Under the pieces are notes generated by a model. The model saw nothing but the letters and a program-made list of their open reading frames with translations, did no database searches and was not told the DNA's origin. Of a stretch of 64,000 bases of DNA, positions 12,379 through 22,558 are shown piece by piece (within the stretch, counting starts at the first letter, position 1; each line of letters opens with the position of its first letter). The stretch lies in NCBI GenBank assembly GCA_005281725.1, contig SSBO01000009.1:7130303-7194302 (forward strand), written 5' to 3'. Origin of the DNA: Wuchereria bancrofti. Taxonomy: Eukaryota; Nematoda; Chromadorea; Rhabditida; Onchocercidae. Both the position numbers and the translations under genes were made by a program.

Positions 12379-14085
12379 AGACAAATTTGAAAGATACTAC
12401 TATATATGTTATATATTGTTTTCCAAGGGTGCGGGGCTGCTGTGATCCATAGTTCGAAATCTTACGTTTATGATGAAAGATCATTTCTCCGCTACATGGA
12501 TTACGATGCAGCAATTTAAATTTGATCTACAAGTAGGAAACATACATAGCATCATATCAGCATTTGAATTTATTTTGAAGTTCATAATGTTGCTTTCACT
12601 TACTACTTGCAATATAGTTTGGTTTCATTTCAGATTAAAATACTTCTTGCTCTTTAATTTGAGGAATTATAAAAAATGAAGAAAGATGATTGGGTTGAAT
12701 CGAACAACATCCAGTCCAGCCTCTTTTCGGCTAGCCAAGCACTACACATTTTTAAGCACTGATTTCTCAATGTATTATGCAAAAATGAGAAATACACTGA
12801 ATAGATTTCGAAATGCATTAGGTGCATTTGACATAAAATGCATTGATCAAAAAGTACTATCTGTGATTACTGAAACAACTTTGTTCAACTATGACGAGAA
12901 GTAATCTCTATGATGAGAATCTTGAAAGTCTCTATGAAGTAATCTCTATGTTGTTAAGTAACGAAATCGAAATTTTCTGAAGAATGCATGAATCACCGTC
13001 AGTGTTACCTATACTACCTTTGATAACTCCTTCACTTGTAATGATCTTTGCTCGAAGTATTTCATAACCGCCAGCAGTACAACAGAAATAGACAACAACG
13101 AGACCAGTTCCCTCCACTAGAACGAAACATACGAGAACAAACAAACGTCCTATATTTCAACAATTTCACGGATGGGATTAGCATTTTCATAATTAGCCAA
13201 TCACCTCTTGGCATCATTGTTTGCTATGGGAATCTAGATTTCGCTGCCTGGTTGCAGTGAAAACGGGCATCTCGTGCCTGTTTTGTCTATCTCAGATTTA
13301 ACATTGCCAATCTTTTGGGTATCTTGTGGGATAAATATCCGTACTTGAAAAATGGGATTTAATTCATTTGGCTTCAGAAAATCTCATTACCGTGTTCGTG
13401 ATGAAAACGTTTGATTGGACACCGTGTTTTCTTCATTATTTCAGTTTTTCTCTCACCTGGTTTCATACTTACGTTTCCTTACTAACTTATTTGACTTCTC
13501 TGCCTTCTGCAGAAGATCAGTGCAATATTGTTTTACTTATTTATGGCCGATTTACAGACATAACGAATTTTTTCTCGCTCTCAGAAGAGACTGTACGTAA
13601 TCTAGTATACTCCATAGGAAGTAATCTTTATTAAAATGGATGGAAGGATGAGTATTGTTAAAATATTCAGCACTTTTACAAGCCAATTATTTGTATGCCC
13701 ATACAGAGATCACCATATTTCTCCTCTTTCTATCCTTCTACATCACATGCTTAGCGATTATTCTTTGCTCGTTGTAGCATGTATGGGATAATTTTTACCT
13801 GGTCAACTGGTTTTTGATTAGTTGTAATAGTATTCAAAGAGTTCATACTGAATATATCATTCAGAATTACTTCTACTCCAAAAGTGCATTTTAATCTTCA
13901 TTTTTAGATACTTTACAATATTTTAATTCTCACCAGTGACTTTTTCCGTTTTCTTTTTCTTGAGGGGGTATCATTTCAAATACCAATCATTTCAATAGTG
14001 TAAAAAGATTTTTGCTGAGCAATAAGTAAAATACTTATGATTCTAAAAACATATAAGTGAGATCAACTTTTTCAAGTTAAGGGAG
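12379..14085. other. Intergenic region between kinase and 139-aa gene
   Basis: No gene was supported. GAAGTAATCTCTATG occurs twice, at 12898-12912 and 12937-12951, a local tandem duplication. A minus-strand frame around 12998-13105 (GTGLVVVYFCCTAGGYEIL) and a plus-strand frame at 13048-13260 overlap each other. Either could be an exon, but neither has a partner exon. If the kinase, the 139-aa gene and MED6 form an operon, this 1.7-kb gap is long for one. Confidence 0.45.
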
Positions 14086-14922
14086 ATGTCAGCAGGTTCT
14101 TTATCGAAAGTACAACCAGATCTACTTTTGGTCGATAGTTCAAAACAGATGTCACATTTGATTCCACTTGACGGTACGAAATCACTGAATCGATCTGCAG
14201 CCGTGTATAAAAAAGATCTGGAAGCACCCAAACGTTAGTTCTGGGAAATTTCAACTTTTTAGTGTCGAAAGGTGTTTTCTTTGTTTGATGCTTTCGTAAA
14301 AAATAAATTATATCTATTATTTTGCAGATATGGTGACAAATCAGAACGATCATGAATTGTTAGGCAAACATTCTCGAATGCGCAGAACTGTTGCAAATGT
14401 TATCGATGAATGTCGTACAGTTGGTGGAAATGCATATGCTGAACACTTTTTGAGGTAAGTGATATACATACCTTCATGTGACACTGTTGTCGACATCTAT
14501 AGCGTACAGCTTTGGAAAGTAATTTGATAGGCATGGCGGTAGCTAAGTTGACGTATATCATCTAGTGACCTACAAAACGCGAAGGATACATGCCTCAAAC
14601 AATTTTTGATTTTATTGAGGAGTTTACCCATACTTTTGAAAGAGAAATTAAAATTATTGTTTCATCCCTAATTTTTCTGCTTGGAGATGAAGATTAGTTC
14701 AGAATTTATTTCTAAAGTTTGCAGTGTATATTACTGTTTGTTGAAAATTTTTTCGAAAGTGCATCATTCTTTTTTAGAGAATTGAAAACAGCGTCTCAGA
14801 TAAACCGTGGACCTCCGGGAATATCGCATAGTTCACATTTACACTGGGATTTGTTGCTTGGGAAAGATGAGACAATCGAGCCATGTGATTACTTGAATTT
14901 TGATTATACTGTTAAATTTTAA
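14086..14922 (+). CDS. 139-aa protein, unrecognised, upstream of MED6
   Basis: Three exons, 14086-14233, 14328-14454 and 14778-14922, phase-consistent, giving 139 aa. I do not recognise the family. It has no signal peptide or membrane segment. The first 49 residues are hydrophilic (start MSAGSLSKVQPDLLLVDSSK). A basic helical stretch follows (HSRMRRTVANVIDECRTVGG), and the C-terminus is rich in acidic and aromatic residues (HWDLLLGKDETIEP, then DYLNFDY). An acceptor-like TTCAAGTTAAG ends at 14081, four bases before the ATG, suggesting trans-splicing. MED6 begins 486 bp downstream on the same strand, so co-transcription is possible and a nuclear role could be guessed, but nothing in the sequence proves it. 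Confidence 0.75.
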
Positions 14923-15407
14923 CTGAATGATATTGAACTGTTGTCAGTACAAATATCAGTTATGTATCAGAATTAAAGAGAACTGAGATTTATTTCAATT
15001 TAGTGCGGAATTTTGACTACATGCTACTAAAAAGTTTCAACCATCAGAAATCAATCATCTGCAATGTAACAAGTGATTTTTGATTTCATTTGCCTCATCA
15101 TTTCCTTGTGATTGATTTTCCAAAACACTGAAGCAATTAACGTTGGAAATGCCATAGCAATGAAGCGAGGGAGTGACGTATCTAACAGATAAATGAAGCT
15201 TGAAGCTTCATTTGTTTTGCTTAATAGTGATGATAATTATTCAAATAAACTTTCTATTGTCGTGTTCGCTATTTATTTATACCCTATTATTGGATACTGT
15301 ACTTACGTACTTAAACTCATGGATCCAGTGGAAGGGCAAAGGATGAGGTGTGTTTTATGCGCTTTGTTTCTGTAATGTGCAGTGGTAATATTGCAGGAGA
15401 GAGAAGA
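14923..15407 (+). other. Spacer between 139-aa gene and MED6, with trans-splice acceptor
   Basis: There is no coding exon. The spacer ends in ATATTGCAG (AG at 15395-15396), followed by an 11-nt leader before the MED6 ATG. This is a good spliced-leader acceptor site for a downstream operon gene. Confidence 0.5.
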
Positions 15408-18076
15408 ATGATGCAGACTGGTGGACCGGGTCGATCAGTCATGATGGGACAGTCACAAGGTATTCCATACTTGTTACTGCTTACTTCATTTTTGTTCTGC
15501 TGACTAATCTCGGACATTTTCTTCTTGACTTCTTTTTTGTTTTTTATATTCATCCAAAGATTTCTCCTCTGGCTGCGATAATTCATAATAAAAGGAATTT
15601 TTAATTGAGATCAAATAAACATAGATTTCATCATATCACTGCACTTTTTACCAAATCGAGTATTCCTCAGAGTGGAGCATTGCAACGGGTATTGTGTAAT
15701 CTGAATTTAATTGTTTGTGAATGTACTGCTGAAATTTTGTTCGAACGGTCTACCATTATAAACTTTAAAAGACTATGGATTCAATTTTAGTGGTTTCTGC
15801 AAGTATTAATTTAGTTACTTATGAATTAGATCAGTATTTATTTTTATCTACTTGGTACACATTGCTAGGAAATTATTTGAAAAATAGAACTTCCAACAAT
15901 CACTCTGAGGAGTAAAAGCTGAGGTTTCTACTGTCTGATTTCTACTGTTTTAACAGGTATAGTCTTTCTGTTATTCATGAATTAGAAGAGATTAGATCTC
16001 AGCGAATATAATCTTCCGATTATGACAGTTATTTTTAGTAACCAAGAAATGAAATTTTACATCTTGGTTCTCACACGACTCAATTTCATTAAAGTTCTAG
16101 TTAATATCAGCATATCACAACAAGAATAATTTTATTAACAGGTTCCTACATGGGTGTACCAAATGTCGCTTCCCAGTCTGGTTCTGCATATCAACAGATT
16201 GTTTCCTTGCTTCATCAGTCATTCAAAAATCCGAACTGGCCTCCAAATTTCATAACTCCCGATAACGTTTTGGATTATTTTTGCGATCCAGGAAATGTTT
16301 TTTACGATATTTCTTCGTGCAATCAGCATATCAGAATGCAAAATCTTAATCGACCTTTGCACGAATGCTTACAGTAAGTCGAACTGCAAGGTTTTATTTT
16401 TAGCCCGCTTTTAGCTCAACTTGCTTTCTGCCCCATTTCATTTTTCTGGCTTGGTAAGGAGAAATCGAATCATGCATCAAACACCTTATTTCTTTAAATG
16501 TGCCCCAGAGTATATGCGGCATATATATATATATATTGGCGCAAAGGAAATTGCGCCAACAAAAAAACTTGCTAGGGAGTGATTTTTAAAATAAGACTTT
16601 ATAAACTCGGTGTTTTAGAACGACTAAATAATTCAGGAAGGCGTTGTTGAATATTACTTGTTGGTAGTCCTAAACGTCAAAGCCTGAAAAACTACTAGAA
16701 AGCCTGGACAAACTTGAACGATGAGATTCGATTACTGGTTTTACAAACTTTTACTTAGGACGGCATGGAACTATGATGGTCCCAGACTATCTTTAAATGA
16801 CCAATTCTTAGATTTGAACGCAAATTGGTCAGTAAAGAAATTGAATTTTAATATATTCTTCAGGTCTATGCAAGGTATCCAATATACGGTTGTTGGCACA
16901 TTCCCTCCATTGTATGTTATAATGAAACAGCGTCGGAATAGTCCTACAAATGGTAATCACACATCATTAATCCCATATTTTATATTCCGCAAAATCATAT
17001 GTGTACAGCTTCCTCACATGTACAATAGATTGTTGACAAAAAAATATATTGTAATAAGTACACAGTAATTCTTTAAGTTACACCTCTGGCCTATTACTAC
17101 ATAGTAAATGGAACAGTGTATCAGTGTCCGGATATTTATACATATATTCAGTCAAAATTGATTAGTATTGTTGATCCACTTCGACAAGCTCTTGAACAAG
17201 CTCGGAATTTTAATAGGTACTCTTATCTATTTCGTAGCAGCAATTTTTCTGATTTCTGCTCTTTTTTTTCAGACATTTTCGCTATTTTTATAGATATGAA
17301 TTTCGGGGTGTTTTCAGATTCAATATTGCTAAAGGATATTATTGGGAATTCAAAGATTCTAGTAGTGAAACTGTCAAGAAAGTAAGTTAAAGTGTCAAAG
17401 ACTTTTTTCTCTTGCTTAGCTCTTTAAAATTTCTTATTTAAATGATTGTTTCAGGCAACAGAAGAGGAAGAAAAGCCACAGCTTGCCCGAAGTACTTTTT
17501 ATCAGCGAACTCGGACGGATCAGATATTGCGGGAACTTTTTGCTAAATTTCCACCTCCTGACGACGTTGTATGTGTCTTTGTGAAATCTTTACATTATTA
17601 ATTTTTCGAAATATTTTTACATTATTAATTTTTCGAAATTTTTCGAAAGAATAGACTGAAGTTTTTGGGAATTTGGAAAACATAAATTAAGATCGGTAAT
17701 TTAGTAGTTTTAAAATATCGAATATAACTTCACGCCATTTATTACTATTTTTAGATATTTTTAGCAATTTAATTTTGGTGGAAATGAAATATCTGCAGAA
17801 AACGACACACTTGCAACTAGTGGTGTAGTTGAGAAATCTGTACAGAGTTCATCTGTAAACAATCAGAATTTGACGGGAACGGAAGATCCAACGTCGGGAA
17901 TCAGCCAACAGCCTGCTTTTACATCACCATCAAGTGTCCCTCTAATTCCTGCTCATCGGAGTACTGTAGAGTCTTCTAGTGGCCCTCTAAGTTTTCCTGG
18001 AACTATACCAGTTTTGGGAGTATCATCGACAGATTCGCAACACGAAACTGACACTAAACGTTTCAAAACAAGTTGA
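15408..18076 (+). CDS. mdt-6: Mediator complex subunit 6
   Basis: MED6 is a head-module subunit of Mediator, needed for Pol II activation in the nucleus. Seven exons: 15408-15459, 16142-16373, 16864-16952, 17078-17216, 17318-17381, 17455-17568 and 17765-18076, giving 333 aa. Family hallmarks in order: PNFITPDNVLDYFCDPGNVF, then MQNLNRP, then GIQYTVVGTFPPLYVIMKQR (the conserved YVI.KQ.R.SP core), TPLAYYYIVNGTVYQ, and IAKGYYWEFKD. After FYQRTRTDQILRELFAKFPP comes a Ser/Thr/Pro-rich tail of about 100 residues ending in a basic KRFKTS. The N-terminus (MMQTGGPGRSVMMGQ) is Gly/Met-rich and longer than in yeast. The last intron was placed at the acceptor before 17765 because the nearer CTGCAG acceptor puts the tail out of frame. 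The symbol follows the C. elegans name. Confidence 0.94.
16536..16559. repeat. Perfect 9-bp inverted repeat with E2F-like core in MED6 intron 2
   Basis: TTGGCGCAA (16536-16544) and TTGCGCCAA (16551-16559) are exact reverse complements with a 6-nt loop. They follow an (AT)n run at about 16519-16536. Each arm contains the GGCGC core of E2F/DP sites. The block is conspicuously GC-rich for its AT-rich intron. It could be a regulatory site pair or a chance palindrome. Confidence 0.5.
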
Positions 18077-18280
18077 TATATGTTTCTTGTATTGTATATT
18101 TAAATGTTTTATTGGAAACATTTCATTATGGTACGGTCGTGTAGGAATATAGAGAGCTGACTTTACTTTCTAATTTCATTTTTTTGGAATGAAGAATTTT
18201 GGACTGCATGAGTAGGAGACATGTAAAGATACCAGTTTCTCACGGAAGATATAGCCGGGAAAGTTAAATATTACATTTAT

Positions 18281-18373
18281 TAGTTTCATTGGTAAAGATG
18301 AGGTATAGTCGTCTTTACCGGCGAAACTAGGGTTTTTGAGTATTACTGGTCTGGTTTTAGACCGATAATACTC
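18281..18373. repeat. Two adjacent hairpins downstream of MED6
   Basis: Hairpin 1 (18281-18330) pairs TAGTTTC with GAAACTA and GGTAAAGA with TCTTTACC around a loop of about 13 nt. Hairpin 2 (18338-18373) pairs GAGTATTA with TAATACTC and GGTCT with AGACC. They start 205 bp after the MED6 stop codon, so they may lie in its 3' UTR or just beyond. Two strong stems in tandem are unlikely by chance in this base composition. The function is unknown. Confidence 0.65.
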
Positions 18374-19130
18374 GAAAATCTCCTTGGTTTCAGATTGTTT
18401 GGTATCACCAATATGGAATATTCAATTGCTTTTGAATGAGTCATTAAAATTTTTTCCAAGATTGTTCTACGCCAGTCGTTGCCATCTGCTCAATTCTTTA
18501 CATTTCTCCCAATTGGTGCAGGAAAAAAACTTCTTGGATGTTTTTTTCTAGCTTAACTCATGGAGTTCTTCTGAATTAATATTTTATCTGGCCGAGATTT
18601 TCCGAAGAAAATGGAAAGTTTTTATCTAGATAAGTTGCAAAACACTAACGACAGATATATGCAAATTTAAAACTTAGTGGAAGTGAACTATTGCAACATT
18701 TCTAACTCACATGAATAAACCTTTTGATCTAAATACAGAAGGAAATTTGATAGTTTCCTGATGTTGGGTAATTGTTTTCCTTGGGCAGTTCAAAATGCCC
18801 TGCAAGTAGTTTTTGTATTGCACAATTCCAGAATATATCATAGGCAACAGCCACGTTGCCTAAACTTCTGCACAATGGAAATTTGAAGGGAATGGAAAAT
18901 TTATGAAAGTGCAACGTAATCTGGTCTTTAACACTGTCATGACTGTGTCTCAAAGAATTGAAATCTAGGTCAAATGAATTTAGGGAAGAGGGAAAAGGAA
19001 TGGTGATAAAATTGAATTGCCAAAAGCAAAACTCAACTTCGAAAATGAGTGGAACGGTTGGCAGTCTATTTCAATGTTTTTTGGAATTTAGACTTTTTTA
19101 TAGATGAAAACATTGAAAGTACTTACTTAC
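18374..19130. other. Region between MED6 and the BRI3-like gene, convergent 3' ends
   Basis: This holds the 3' ends of two convergent genes. A minus-strand open frame runs through 18729-18953 and could extend the BRI3-like protein if an acceptor near 19062 were used. The product would be unlike the family's short C-terminus, so I leave it out. Confidence 0.4.
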
Positions 19131-19950
19131 CTATGTTCTTTTTTTGAAATACGGTGACAAGCGGAACATTCGCCAAAGTAGATCACACGAGTGCATAGGA
19201 AAAAACAACATAAAAATGAAAGCGGTGGGAAGAGTATACTCATAAGCAAAATTGCTGTAACCCTCAGCCAGTCCCTGAAAAATAAAAATCACAAGTAGAC
19301 AAAAGAATCAAGAATCCACATATGTAATAAATGTACAAAAACAACTTTCGCAAAGCTTCCTCAGGGGCAAAAATTCCAGACATACAAAGGTGCCAATAAG
19401 TATAGCCAAGATAAAACATCAAATTAAACAAAAGCGGAAGTGCGACGTACTTCTTCTTTTTCATAATTCCACGTTTGCAGAAATTACATATCCTGTAATC
19501 TCTTCCTAAACTGTTTTCTTCAGTTCTATTATTAGCATTAACAACGACGTTTACCGGTTTATCTGATATCTGTTGTTGATAGGGATATGGTGCTACAGTT
19601 GCTAAAAAATTAATGAAACTAATTAAAAGAGGGAAAAGACTAAACTAATACAGGCTTCTTCTGTTTTGCATGTTATTTTAAGGAAGTAACTCTTGAAAGA
19701 GAGACTTTTTAATTTAGCAGAGAAAAATATCACGTTGTGTCATCACAATTGGCATGATGATTGGTTCTGCTGGTGGTTGTGTCAACGAGGATGGAAAAGT
19801 GCATTTTTGCAAACATGGTGGTAACGAATGTTGTGGCTGATGCAGCAACTGCACTGATTCCGGTTGCGATGTCGGGAACATTACTAATTTCGCTTCATTA
19901 CCTGACGTAGGAGTGTATGGTGGTGGAGCCGATGAAATGTCGCCTGTCAT
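19131..19950 (-). CDS. Small proline-rich membrane protein, BRI3-like, C-terminus unresolved
   Basis: Three minus-strand exons, 19734-19950, 19337-19601 and 19131-19274, give about 208 residues in consistent phase. The N-terminus (MTGDISSAPPPYTPTSG) carries a PPPY motif, a WW-domain ligand typical of endosomal/lysosomal adaptors. Then come a Pro/Gln-rich stretch (APYPYQQQ), a CNFCKRG Cys pair, a hydrophobic segment, WLRVTAILLMSILFPPLSFL plus CCFFL as a second membrane segment, and a second Cys pair GECSACHRI. The order Pro-rich, CxxC, membrane, CxxC resembles brain protein I3 (BRI3), which is shorter. Exon 2 is joined to exon 3 by a 62-nt intron. The extra hydrophobic segment (YVALPLLFNLMFYLGYTYWH) is absent from BRI3, so that join may be wrong. 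The stop codon was not located. An acceptor TTATAG lies three bases before the ATG. Confidence 0.6.
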
Positions 19951-20023
19951 TCTCTATAAGTATTTTGTTCATTCCGTATCATCATCTTATCATACAATCC
20001 AATATATTTCTACAATCATTTTT

Positions 20024-21259
20024 ATGAATATTAATGAAGCGGTGTCAGCTATCCACAGCACCAGCTCAGCAATTTCAGGTAACATAAGGTTGACATCAAC
20101 TGTGGCCTGAGAAATAATCAGACAACACTACACTCTTTCATATTTTACAAATTTTGATTTGGAATAATTAATCTCTCATTAAGGACAAATTTGAATAAAT
20201 GTTTGTAATTTATATAGATATGGAATTACAGAAGAGTTCCCTTGGAATGGTATTTTTTCTGTAGACTAAGAGAGAAAACCTGGGATCACCGTAAAGAAAG
20301 GAAAGGAACTTGTAAATGATGGTCAGTGATTACTATGTGATGATACAAATGTAGTGGGATCAAAGGTAGCAACCTTCGATCATTTTCTGCGGAATATAAA
20401 TTTTTTCGGTATTAAAACCAAAATCCAGTCTATCAGTTATCAATAAATGTAATGAAATGGTACTATGTGTCATAATGACAACAATAAATTACGGCCCGGA
20501 ATATAATATGAAGTTCTTAATTTCAACAGTATGTTACTAACTGTATAAACATTACACTTTCGTTTTATCGACTCCTTTTCAGGCCTCCATTGATCTTTAA
20601 TTTTTTAAATTTTTTTGCTAAAAATCGAAAAAAATCCTGACTTTGAAATATTTGCTTATTGACCATCGATTGACTTACAATAATTTCAGTCCAGATCAAA
20701 AGTAAATCCGACTCAGAAATACGCGCAGTATTATTCAAAACGTCTTTCCTTTTACAAATTTCGAAACCCTTTGAAAGTAGCTTCAACTGACCATTGAAAT
20801 CTTATGCAAAAGAACAGATAATAAATGATGTTTTATGCCTTTTTCATATCCTAATGCGCAAGCTTTTTTGATAGAAAAGAATCTTTCAAACAATTTCAAT
20901 AATGAAGGAAGAAAAACTACCATTTTTAGAACGTACAGTTATGGTTTTGTTACTAGAAGGACTCACGTAAAAATACTACAATGGATAAATAGAATACATT
21001 TTGAAGAGCACGTGGATTCTGAAACATCGGAAGTTTTGCAAGGACCTCGAATTTGGTAGTTTTTTGCTCTTAGATTTCGAATTATATCTCAGATTACTTA
21101 TTTTTGAAATTCCTTTAAAGAGATAATACTCAGAACCAAGTGAACAGTAAGCATTCTGAGAAGACAAACGTGCCTTTAACAGGCAAATATTTTGATGAAA
21201 TTGATAAAGTGATCAATGTAGAAAAGTATGGGATTGCTAAGCGAAGACAAAGAGATTAA
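20024..21259 (+). CDS. Unrecognised 148-aa protein, tentative gene model
   Basis: Four plus-strand exons with consistent phase: 20024-20078, 20690-20776, 20863-21055 and 21148-21259. The frame starts MNINEAVSAIHSTSSAIS, continues QIKSKSDSEIRAVLFKTSF, then FVTRRTHVKILQWINRIHFE, and ends KYFDEIDKVINVEKYGIAKR. I recognise no family; it looks soluble and basic. A further candidate exon at 20232-20311 (RVPLEWYFFCRLREKTWDHR) has good borders but does not fit the phase of the others, so it may be an alternative exon or chance. The ATG lies 73 bp from the divergent BRI3-like start, so the two would share a promoter. Codon content is persuasive in exons 3 and 4, weaker in exon 1. Confidence 0.45.
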
Positions 21260-22558
21260 TTAAAAACAAACTTTAGGAATATCCAAAGTAATTCAAGAAT
21301 AAAATTCCAGTAAAGTAAGACTCCAGAATCACACCGTGCAGAGATCCATTTAAAGGCGTAAACTCTTGCATTAAAATTCTTTTCATTTTTCAGAAAAAGA
21401 TTCTTAAAGAAATCCACAATTATTTGCCAAGGTGTTCGATCAGGAAGGGTGGAATGTTTTATTTTTAATGCCAGAATGGAAATAAAATGATGCTGAAGAC
21501 GAATAAAGATTATAACTGATTTCAAAAAAAGTTCTACAAAATCCAGAAACGTGAAGATGAGAAGGAAATAGAAAGAAGTGAAAATAAATATACATGAACT
21601 GCAATATTCGAAATATTCTAATAAGTGCCTTCAAAAGACAAATGAGTTAATTATTATTCCTAAAAGAAGAATCCTTCTTCGAAGGTTTCTTCTGCTCTAA
21701 CTGCGCACGGTCTCTTCATAATATTAATATTTCGTAACATATTAAAGAGAAAGAGAGAGAGAAACGGATCTACAATGAGACATAAAACCAACAAAAAAGC
21801 CTAATGACGCCAGTGTTGACGAACTACGAAGATACACAGTATAACAGAAAAGTGAAGAATTTGTTATAAGTGGTATGACAGGTAGAAGTGGATTAAGGAA
21901 CAGAGATAACCAGAATTGCGGAAAGATGTTGTACACTTGAAAGTGAGAAAAAGCATAACCTAATTAAACCTAGCGAACATAAATGTAAAATTCTTTCCAG
22001 AAAATCCTAAAATCAATATTCTCACTGCAGATAACAGTTCCAAAAATGAAATATAAAGCCTTCGAAAAAAATAAACTTAAACTTAATGACGTATGTAAAA
22101 ATATAGCCAAAGAAATTTAGCTGAAAATACAGGAGCAGAACTCTGAATGAGAGAAAAAGCAGAGAATAAAGCGAAAATGAAAAAATGTATCGCCTAATTT
22201 CCCTAAAATATTCACATAAAGTGAACAAATATAACGATGATAACAGTTGTAATTCTTTCAAAAGAACCTAAACACAATATTTGTGCAGAAAACACTGAAA
22301 GCAGAAAACAAAAACAAAAAAAAAGAAAGAAATGAACGTTCGAGATGAAATACTCAATTACTAATAAACAACAAAATTTCACACCTATAGAAAAAACAGA
22401 AGCTTACTGCTTTTGAAAAAATTCGAACTTAGTTTTAAGCGAATAAAACTAGAAATTATTAAACTGAAGCTTTTATGAACTTATAAAAACTATTGGCAAT
22501 CCTTTAACTCTGAAACATGAAAATTGATGCGACGATCGACTTAGATTCTTTTAGTTCC
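21260..22558. other. AT-rich spacer
   Basis: Nothing coding was recognised. The open frames here are Phe/Tyr/Leu-rich minus-strand translations of A-rich DNA. A short (AG)n run lies near 21748-21762. Confidence 0.5.

Noticed and set aside
12932..13260. Overlapping frames on both strands (minus GTGLVVVYFCCTAGGYEIL; plus RNRQQRDQFPPLERN)
   Set aside because: Both cannot be real; neither has partner exons or a recognisable domain. Mentioned in the intergenic entry only.
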